DNA of 9,773 nucleotides. It comes from Chloroflexota bacterium (lineage in GTDB: Bacteria > Chloroflexota > Anaerolineae > Anaerolineales > DRMV01). A program made the position numbers and the translations under genes. Within the stretch, counting starts at the first letter, position 1. Each line of letters begins with the position of its first letter. Under the pieces are notes generated by a model that had not been told where the DNA came from, ran no database searches, and worked only from the letters and a program-made list of their open reading frames with translations. This document shows, piece after piece, positions 1 through 5,097 of this stretch. The stretch spans positions 1-9,773 of the forward strand of contig JAADEP010000168.1 of the NCBI GenBank assembly GCA_013153335.1, written 5' to 3'.

Positions 1-2
1 AA

Positions 3-107
3 CTCGCGCGCGCGTTTCAACAGCGCTATGGATGGCAGCCGCGAGTCGTGCCCGATGTGCGGCGCTTTGTTTGGTACCTTTACCAATGGTCCGGGGACAC
101 GCCCTAG
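3..107 (+). CDS. C-terminal end of an unidentified protein (5' partial)
   Basis: The third forward frame is open from the window edge to a TAG at 105-107 and gives 34 residues ending in ...RRFVWYLYQWSGDTP. This frame has the G/C-rich third positions and the balanced, aromatic-rich composition seen in the other genes of the window. The other two frames read as arginine/alanine-rich or low-quality sequence. I cannot assign a family from so short a tail. It points the same way as everything downstream, but more than 700 bp of non-coding DNA separates it from the next gene, so it probably belongs to a different transcription unit. It could still be a chance open stretch, hence the moderate confidence. 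Confidence 0.5.
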   Translation, partial: LARAFQQRYGWQPRVVPDVRRFVWYLYQWSGDTP

Positions 108-250
108 GGTGCACGCAAGGGTTGTCGAAATGATAAGTGGCAAGGAAGGCGAAGGGGGCTGTCGCCGTTGAGCCAGGGGGCAGCGAGCCTCGAGCACCGC
201 CGGTGTGTCGCCTCGCCGAATACGGCGGAGACTTGGGCTGTCCGTTGGGT

Positions 251-397
251 CGGGCGCCACCGCGGGTTGGAAGGCCCGTGGCGGAAGCGAGATTGCGCGC
301 GAATGGTTCGGCCCAGCGCGGGGCGTGCGGCAGTAAATTTCTAGCGGGCGGGTTCAGCCGCCCGCGAACCAAGCACGGGTTCCGCCGCCCGTGGCGT
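251..397. repeat. Palindromic intergenic repeat, copy 1
   Basis: Approximate limits. The copy begins with an imperfect hairpin (CGCCAC at 255-260 pairing with GTGGCG at 278-283, GGG at 264-266 with CCC at 275-277). It continues through a GCGCGC-containing spacer and then the core palindrome at 344-365: stem GCGGGCGG (344-351), loop GTTCAG, stem CCGCCCGC (358-365). A GTTCCGCCGCCCGTGGC segment (379-395) closes it. The stretch 323-352 matches 468-497 of copy 2 at all but about two bases, and 343-371 matches 643-671 of copy 3. The function is unknown; it resembles REP/BIME-type interspersed palindromes in design. Confidence 0.7.
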
Positions 398-410
398 GGG
401 ATCATGGGCG

Positions 411-555
411 CGTTCGCATGCCGCTAGTATAAAATTACGCGCCGATTACCCAGCCTAACGCGCGGGGGCGTGCGGCGGTGAATTTCTAGCGGGCGGGTTT
501 CGCCGCCCGCGAATTCCGCGGGGTGGGCCATGGCCGCACTCGCGTGCCGCAGGCG
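411..555. repeat. Palindromic intergenic repeat, copy 2
   Basis: Approximate limits. The core palindrome is at 489-510, with the same perfect 8-bp stem (GCGGGCGG 489-496, CCGCCCGC 503-510). The loop is GTTTCG instead of GTTCAG, so the loop varies while the stem is kept. The upstream spacer (about 434-488) is related to those of copies 1 and 3: a GATTA(C/T)CC(A/G)GCC(T/C)AACGCGCGGG theme. It shares the stretch leading into the palindrome, including AATTTCTAGCGGGCGGG, with copy 1. The closing segment after the palindrome is diverged. The core lies 145 bp from copy 1. Confidence 0.7.
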
Positions 556-697
556 TCGAGGGCTGGAAGCCCGCGGCTAGGATAACATTGCGCGCGGATT
601 ATCCGGCCCAACGCGCGGGAACGCCTGGCAAACGGCGAGGATAGCGGGCGGGTTCAGCCGCCCGCGAACCAAACGCGTGGGTTCCGTCGCCCGCGGC
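556..697. repeat. Palindromic intergenic repeat, copy 3
   Basis: Approximate limits. The copy opens with a small hairpin, GGGCT (560-564) and AGCCC (568-572), followed by GCGGC. This is the counterpart of the imperfect hairpin that opens copy 1. The core palindrome at 644-665 is identical to that of copy 1 in both stem and GTTCAG loop, and it is followed by the same GCGAACCAA and a GTTCCGTCGCCCGCGGC segment (681-697). The core lies 155 bp from copy 2. The spacer GCGCGGATTATCCGGCCCAACGC (split across 591-615) is the clearest version of the inter-palindrome module. Confidence 0.7.
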
Positions 698-734
698 TTC
701 CACAACATTTGCCTGCACCCGCGGGCCTTCGCTC

Positions 735-763
735 TTGTGGCCCGGGCGCAGTTACGGTATCAT
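735..763 (+). promoter_or_regulatory. Possible sigma70-type promoter for the 827-6903 gene run
   Basis: TTGTGG (735-740) and TATCAT (758-763) are separated by 17 bp. Each matches four of six consensus positions. This would place the transcription start near 770 and leave a 5' leader of about 55 nt before the ATG at 827. It is the only reasonable pair I see between the repeat array and the first gene. In GC-rich sequence such matches arise by chance, so this is tentative. Confidence 0.35.
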
Positions 764-826
764 CAATGGCGTAGTCGCCGGCCCTCGGCCATAAGCGGGG
801 GTCATACGCTTTGGGTCAAGTGGGGT

Positions 827-1054
827 ATGAAGACGCTCTTGCTCGTCGGTTTGGTGCTTTTTTTGATTTTCTTGCCCTGGTTCCTGCGCGAGCAGGTTCG
901 GTTTTGGGGCTCTTATTTCCGTCTATTGCAGCGCGCCACGCGGCGCGTGCGCAACCCTTGGGCCGAAGAGGACGCGCTTATCCAGGCGCTCCGCCAGCAG
1001 GTGGCCCAACTCCAAGCTTCGCAGGGGGATGACGATCATGTACCCGAAAAATGA
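827..1054 (+). CDS. Small single-pass membrane protein (75 aa), unknown function
   Basis: The protein has one strongly hydrophobic helix (residues 3-20, LLLVGLVLFLIFLPWFL). A basic stretch follows (residues 21-42, with many Arg), then a short amphipathic, possibly coiled-coil segment (about 47-64, Ala/Leu/Gln-rich) and an acidic tail. The positive charge after the helix predicts the C-terminal part in the cytoplasm. The same frame is open back to 677, but that upstream part covers repeat-derived DNA and reads as non-protein, so the ATG at 827 just before the hydrophobic helix is preferred even though its Shine-Dalgarno is weak (a G-rich GTGGGG). Its last 17 bases overlap the protease gene, so translation of the two is probably coupled. 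I do not recognise a family. The position suggests a small partner of the protease or simply the first gene of the operon. Confidence 0.6.
   Translation: MKTLLLVGLVLFLIFLPWFLREQVRFWGSYFRLLQRATRRVRNPWAEEDALIQALRQQVAQLQASQGDDDHVPEK
1023..1028 (+). promoter_or_regulatory. Ribosome binding site deciding the S41 protease start
   Basis: AGGGGG abuts the in-frame ATG at 1029 with no spacing but lies 9 nt ahead of the second in-frame ATG at 1038. Normal spacing therefore favours 1038, which removes only three residues. The site is inside the coding region of the small upstream gene. Confidence 0.55.
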
Positions 1055-2459
1055 CAGGCCCTCGACTTCATCCTATCCCGCGCCCTCCGCTTCTCCTCCC
1101 CCGTCGTCCAGCGATAAGGCCGCGAAGGTGTTCTGGATCGTGGCCTTTTCGTTGGTCGGGCTGATTTTGCTCTTGGGTGCGTTTTCGGCCGGGTTGTTGA
1201 CCGGCTACGGCCTCAACAAAACCTCGTTCCTTCGGACTTCGTCCGCGGCCCCGGTGCCCCAACCCAAGGCTACCCTTTCTTTGCCCACCGCAACAGCCTC
1301 GGCGGAGCAGACCCCGAGCGAGGCAGAGGACCAGGCACCCGCGACCGCGACCCAACCCCCCCAGACGTTGGAAGAGCTCTTCAAGCCTTTCTGGGAGGCT
1401 TGGGATTTGGTCCACGAGTATTATGTCGATCAGCCCTTGGATGACGTCACGCTGATGCGGGGCGCGATCCGGGGCATGCTCAAGGCCACGGGCGACCCAT
1501 ACACGGGTTATCTGGATCCGCAAGAATACGAAGACTTTGACCGCTTGTTGAGCGGGGAGTACGAGGGCATTGGCGCGTGGGTCGATGTGAGCGGTGATTA
1601 CCTCACCATCATCGCCCCCATCCCCGGGTCGCCGGCCGCGCGGGCTGGGTTGCTGCCGGGCGATAAGATCATCGCGGTGGACGGCGAGGATGTTACCGGA
1701 GTAGACCCCGAGCTGGTGCGTTTGCGGGTTCTGGGGCCTGCAGGTACCAAGGTCCGCCTGACCATTCTGCGCGAACCCAAGGACGGGGGCGAACCCCAGA
1801 CGTTCGAGGTGACCATCACCCGCGAGCGGATCAAGATCCGCAGCGTTGAATACGCGATGATGGACAACGGCATGGCGTACGTCCGCTTGACCATCTTCGG
1901 CGAACACTCTGCGGACGAAATGGAAAAGGCGCTGGAAGAGCTGCTCGCTCAAAATCCCAAAGCCCTGATTTTGGATTTGCGCAACAACGGCGGCGGATAT
2001 CTGGATACGGCTGTGGAGATCGCTTCGTTCTTCTTGCCCGAAGATTCGGTGGTGCTGTACGAGAAGTTCGGCGATGGCTCGCTCAATACCTGGTACACGG
2101 TGCGGCCGCCCATGGTCGAGGACTTGCCCATGGTCGTGCTGGTCAACGAGGGCACGGCTTCGGCCTCAGAGGTCGTGAGCGGCGCGTTGCGTGATCACGG
2201 CCGCGCGGTCTTGGTCGGGGAGCATACCTTTGGCAAGGGCTCGGTCCAACGGCTCTTCCCCCTGAGCGACGGCGGGATGGCTCGGATTACGGTCGCGTAT
2301 TGGCTGACGCCCAAGAAGCACCTCATCCACAAGAAGGGCCTGGAGCCGGACTATCCTGTCCCCCTGGACGAGACCGAGTTGGATTGGTACGAATATAAGC
2401 CTGACCCGGCCAAGGACCCGCAATTGGCCAAGGCGGTTGAGCTGCTGGAAGGCAAATAG
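1038..2459 (+). CDS. ctpA: Membrane-anchored S41 carboxyl-terminal processing protease (CtpA/Prc family) with PDZ domain
   Basis: This is a serine protease that cleaves near the C-termini of secreted or membrane proteins. Numbering is from the ATG at 1038 (473 aa). A Ser/Pro-rich cytoplasmic N-terminus is followed by one transmembrane helix (about 31-56) and a low-complexity Pro/Thr/Ala/Glu linker (60-107). Next come a helical segment with the family's DPYTGYLDPQEYEDF-type motif (about 153-167), a PDZ domain (about 174-258, IPGSPAARAGLLPGDKI) and the protease core. The Ser/Lys/Gln triad is intact: Ser375 in GTASASE, Lys400 in TFGKGSVQ and Gln404. The Ser-Lys spacing of 25 and Lys-Gln spacing of 4 match E. 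coli Prc and Bacillus CtpB. The predicted topology puts the catalytic part outside the membrane. The gene overlaps the small membrane protein before it and is followed by a second membrane peptidase, which suggests shared envelope proteolysis. The family is certain; the substrate is unknown. Confidence 0.93.
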   Translation: MYPKNDRPSTSSYPAPSASPPPSSSDKAAKVFWIVAFSLVGLILLLGAFSAGLLTGYGLNKTSFLRTSSAAPVPQPKATLSLPTATASAEQTPSEAEDQAPATATQPPQTLEELFKPFWEAWDLVHEYYVDQPLDDVTLMRGAIRGMLKATGDPYTGYLDPQEYEDFDRLLSGEYEGIGAWVDVSGDYLTIIAPIPGSPAARAGLLPGDKIIAVDGEDVTGVDPELVRLRVLGPAGTKVRLTILREPKDGGEPQTFEVTITRERIKIRSVEYAMMDNGMAYVRLTIFGEHSADEMEKALEELLAQNPKALILDLRNNGGGYLDTAVEIASFFLPEDSVVLYEKFGDGSLNTWYTVRPPMVEDLPMVVLVNEGTASASEVVSGALRDHGRAVLVGEHTFGKGSVQRLFPLSDGGMARITVAYWLTPKKHLIHKKGLEPDYPVPLDETELDWYEYKPDPAKDPQLAKAVELLEGK

Positions 2460-2474
2460 TTTTCTGGCATTCCC

Positions 2475-2494
2475 AAAGGAGGCGCCGGAGGAGG
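2475..2494 (+). promoter_or_regulatory. Doubled Shine-Dalgarno ahead of the zinc peptidase
   Basis: AAAGGAGG (2475-2482) is a near-perfect anti-16S match but lies 16 nt from the ATG. A second purine block, GGAGGAGG (2487-2494), lies 4 nt from it. No in-frame start lies between the two that would use the first block at normal spacing. The second is probably the working site and the first may act as a standby site. Confidence 0.45.
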
Positions 2495-2498
2495 TCCA

Positions 2499-3191
2499 AT
2501 GTTCTACAACTCGACCTATCTACTCTGCATGGGTCCTGCGTTTCTGCTCATGATGTTGGCGCAGTGGTACGTCTCCAGCACGTACAATCGCTGGAGCCGC
2601 GTGCCGCTGCGGGTCGGCATGACCGGCGCGGAGGTGGTCGAATACCTGGCCCGGCAGGCCGGGCTGATGATCCGAATCGAGCCGGTGGAAGGCTTGTTGA
2701 CGGATCATTACGACCCGCGTTCGAAGACGTTGCGCCTGTCACGGAAGAACTACTTTGGCCGTAGCGTCGCGGCCGCGGCTGTGGCCGCGCACGAATTCGG
2801 CCACGCGCTGCAAGACGCGTCCCAATATCGGCCTTTGGTGCTGCGTTCGGCCATGGTGCCCGTGGTGAACTTTGGTTCCTACCTGGGCTGGATCTTTCTC
2901 ATGGCCGGTTTGTTCTTCCGGCTCACGAGCTTGGCCTGGCTGGGTGTGCTTTTCTTCGCGGGCGGTGCGGCCTTCGCGCTGGTCACCTTGCCGGTGGAGT
3001 TCGACGCGAGCGCCCGCGCCAAACGTCTGTTGGAGCAGACGGGGATTTTGCGCTCCGAAACCGAAAAGCAAGGCGTGAGCAAGGTGCTCACCGCGGCGGC
3101 ACTGACCTACGTGGCCGCGTTCGCGGTCGCGCTCAGCCAGTTGTTGTACTATGTGCTGCTCGTGCTGGGCATGACCAGCCGCCGCCGATAG
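2499..3191 (+). CDS. Membrane zinc metallopeptidase, YugP-like (putative neutral zinc metallopeptidase)
   Basis: The protein has 230 aa, the usual size for the YugP-like family (Zn_peptidase_2). Residues 8-25 form a first membrane helix. A cytosol-facing segment carries the conserved YDPRSKTLRLS stretch (71-81). The zinc-binding HExxH motif, HEFGH at 98-102, follows an Ala-rich lead. After it come hydrophobic segments at about 116-140 and 144-163, the LPVEFDASARA motif (164-174) that probably supplies the third zinc ligand (Glu167), and a C-terminal membrane segment (about 198-224) ending in three arginines. The active-site residues are complete, so it should be catalytically competent; the substrates of this family are poorly known. 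It lies 39 bp after the S41 protease and 31 bp before glmS on the same strand, which suggests co-transcription. The start at 2499 is supported by an adjacent Shine-Dalgarno. Confidence 0.88.
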   Translation: MFYNSTYLLCMGPAFLLMMLAQWYVSSTYNRWSRVPLRVGMTGAEVVEYLARQAGLMIRIEPVEGLLTDHYDPRSKTLRLSRKNYFGRSVAAAAVAAHEFGHALQDASQYRPLVLRSAMVPVVNFGSYLGWIFLMAGLFFRLTSLAWLGVLFFAGGAAFALVTLPVEFDASARAKRLLEQTGILRSETEKQGVSKVLTAAALTYVAAFAVALSQLLYYVLLVLGMTSRRR

Positions 3192-3222
3192 TCGCGCGGC
3201 TGCAGGCAGGGAGGGACTTACC

Positions 3223-5067
3223 ATGTGCGGCATTGTCGGTTACGTAGGATCCCGTGATGCCGCGCCGATCTTGCTTAATGGGCTGCGCCGCCTGGAGTAC
3301 CGCGGGTACGATTCGGCCGGCATTGCGGTGTTCGATGGCCAGCGCATCCAAATCCGCCGGGCGGTGGGCAAATTGCAGGGCCTGATCGACCAGGTCGCGC
3401 GCGAGCCCGTCCACGGCCATATTGGCATCGGCCATACCCGCTGGGCTACCCACGGGGAACCCAGTGTGCGCAACGCGCATCCGCACCTGAGCCAGAACGG
3501 CCAGGTCGTCGTGGTCCACAACGGCATTGTCGAGAACTTCCTCGCGCTCAAGGACGAGCTGCAGGCCGAGGGGTTTACGTTCCGCTCCGATACCGACACC
3601 GAGGTCATTGTGCACCTGATTGAGCGCTATTTGGAAGGCCATGGCATGGGCATTGTGGAGGCGACCCGGCGAGCTTTGAAACACCTCCGCGGGTCGAACG
3701 CTATTGTCGTGCTCGCTGCCACGGAGCCGGATAAATTGGTGACCGCTCGCCTGGGCAATGCGGGGGGCATTACGCTGGGTTTCGGGCAGGATGAGATGTT
3801 TGTCGCCTCGGACTTGCCCGCGATTTTGGAACATACGCGGCAGGTGGCCTTTCTCGAACCCGGGCAAATGGCCGTGGTGACCCGTGAGGGCGCGCAGGTG
3901 TTAAGCCTGGATGGCGAGCCCATTCCCTATGAGATCACCACCGTGCCCTGGGACCCTGTCGCTGCCGAGAAGGGCGAATATCGGCATTTTATGCTCAAGG
4001 AGATCCACGAGCAGGTCCGGGGCCTGACCGACACCATCGCGGGCCGGATTGAACCCAGCGCGGCACGGGTGCGTTTTTTGCATTTAGAAGCCACGCCCGA
4101 GTTCGCGCGGCGCATTCCCAAAATCTTTATCACCGCGTGCGGGACTGCGTACCATTCGGGCTTGGTGGGCAAGTTTTATTTCGAGCGTTTGGCCCGCATC
4201 CCCACTGAGGTGGTCATCGCGTCCGAGTTCCGTTACATGGACCCCATTGTGCCCGAAGGCGCGGTGGTGTTGGCCATCAGCCAATCGGGGGAGACTGCGG
4301 ATACCCTGGCCGCTATGGAAGAAGGGCGTCGCAAAGGCGCGACGCTGTGGGCCATTGTCAATGTCATCGGCTCGCAGGCCATGCGCATGGCCGATGGGTA
4401 TATCTCGATGCAAGTCGGCCCGGAGATTAGCGTCGCTTCCACCAAAGCCTACACCGCTACTCTGGCCGACCTGTACATGCTGGCGCTCTATCTCGCGGAG
4501 TTGCGCGGCACCCTGTCAGAGGCCCAGCGTCGGCAGCTCATTCAAGACTTACTCACGTTGCCCGATTTGGTGGGTGAGACGTTGCAGCGCGAGGACCAAT
4601 ATGCTGCCATCGCGCGGCGTTTTGTGCGCGCCCAAAACATGTTTTACCTGGGCCGGGGGATCAATATGCCCACGGCTTATGAGGGCGCGCTCAAGCTCAA
4701 AGAGATCGCGTATGTCCATGCGGAAGGGTATCCGGCTGGCGAGATGAAGCACGGGCCCATCGCGCTGCTGGACGAGAACTTCCCGGTTTTGGCCTTGGCC
4801 CCGCGGGATCCGTGGTATGAGAAGATGATCAGCCAGGTCGAGCAATCGCGCGCCCGGGGCGCGCCTACGTTGGCCGTTGCTACGGATGGCGACGACCGCG
4901 CCGCGTCGTTGGCCGACGCGGTGCTGTGGGTGCCCGAGACGCCCTGGCTCCTAAGCCCGGTGACCTCGGTCATCCCGCTGCAACTCTTCGCGTATCATAT
5001 CGCGACCGAGCGCGGCCTGGACGTGGATCAGCCGCGCAATTTGGCCAAATCCGTGACCGTGGAGTAG
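3223..5067 (+). CDS. glmS: Glutamine-fructose-6-phosphate aminotransferase (isomerizing)
   Basis: The enzyme makes glucosamine-6-phosphate from fructose-6-phosphate and glutamine, the first committed step to UDP-GlcNAc for peptidoglycan and glycans; it is cytosolic. Its 614 aa fit the family's ~600-610. The N-terminal class II glutaminase domain starts Met-Cys-Gly, and after Met removal Cys is the nucleophile. RWATHG (73-78), HNGIVEN (99-105) and SDTDTE (122-127) are the expected glutamine-site motifs. Two SIS domains follow: TACGTAYHS (304-312), SQSGETADTL (353-362) and STKAYTA (406-412) in the first; EGALKLKEIAY (487-497) and EMKHGP (507-512) in the second. The C-terminus PRNLAKSVTVE includes Lys609, five residues from the end as in the E. 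coli enzyme. A good AGGGAGGG (3208-3215) precedes the ATG. The upstream gap of 31 bp leaves no room for a glmS ribozyme, so control must lie in the operon promoter or elsewhere. Confidence 0.97.
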   Translation: MCGIVGYVGSRDAAPILLNGLRRLEYRGYDSAGIAVFDGQRIQIRRAVGKLQGLIDQVAREPVHGHIGIGHTRWATHGEPSVRNAHPHLSQNGQVVVVHNGIVENFLALKDELQAEGFTFRSDTDTEVIVHLIERYLEGHGMGIVEATRRALKHLRGSNAIVVLAATEPDKLVTARLGNAGGITLGFGQDEMFVASDLPAILEHTRQVAFLEPGQMAVVTREGAQVLSLDGEPIPYEITTVPWDPVAAEKGEYRHFMLKEIHEQVRGLTDTIAGRIEPSAARVRFLHLEATPEFARRIPKIFITACGTAYHSGLVGKFYFERLARIPTEVVIASEFRYMDPIVPEGAVVLAISQSGETADTLAAMEEGRRKGATLWAIVNVIGSQAMRMADGYISMQVGPEISVASTKAYTATLADLYMLALYLAELRGTLSEAQRRQLIQDLLTLPDLVGETLQREDQYAAIARRFVRAQNMFYLGRGINMPTAYEGALKLKEIAYVHAEGYPAGEMKHGPIALLDENFPVLALAPRDPWYEKMISQVEQSRARGAPTLAVATDGDDRAASLADAVLWVPETPWLLSPVTSVIPLQLFAYHIATERGLDVDQPRNLAKSVTVE

Positions 5068-5097
5068 CAAACGTCGAGCGAGAGCGACGGATAGCCT

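Larger units (their letters stand above)
108..826. other. Non-coding region with a palindromic repeat array
   Basis: This 719-bp stretch has no convincing gene on either strand. The open frames in it (for example 137-427 +) run straight through the repeats and have arginine/glycine/proline-rich, repeat-driven translations. It holds three copies of a ~150-bp degenerate repeat (about 251-700) and, near its 3' end, a promoter-like pair of hexamers ahead of the gene at 827. The first ~140 bp (108-250) show nothing recognisable. No good terminator (stem plus T-run) follows the stop at 107. Confidence 0.7.

Noticed and set aside
102..109. CCCTAGGG palindrome at the end of the first gene as a terminator
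   Set aside because: The 8-bp palindrome has no loop and no T-run, so it cannot act as an intrinsic terminator.
137..427. 96-codon open frame on the + strand
   Set aside because: It runs through repeat copy 1 and its palindrome. The translation is Arg/Gly/Pro-rich, without domains and without a Shine-Dalgarno.
428..433. TATAAA as a -10 promoter element inside the repeat array
   Set aside because: The sequence at the -35 distance (TGGGCG at 405-410) is poor and no gene follows within a reasonable distance.
344..665. CRISPR array
   Set aside because: The repeated units are ~150 bp apart with related rather than unique spacers, the palindrome is only 22 bp, and no cas gene is present.
677..826. 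N-terminal extension of the small membrane protein back to 677
   Set aside because: The extra 50 residues include repeat-derived DNA and the candidate promoter. The hydrophobic helix starts right after the ATG at 827.
1029..1054. Possible frameshift joining the small membrane protein and the S41 protease
   Set aside because: Each protein has its own membrane helix and a complete layout, and the protease has its own Shine-Dalgarno. A short coupled overlap explains it better.
1068..1952. 294-codon open frame on the - strand
   Set aside because: It is antisense to the S41 protease gene, whose catalytic motifs are clear. The translation is His/Arg/Gly-rich with no recognisable domain, as expected of a shadow in GC-rich DNA.
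3192..3222. Possible glmS ribozyme upstream of glmS
   Set aside because: Only 31 bp separate the zinc peptidase stop from the glmS start, far too short for the ribozyme fold.
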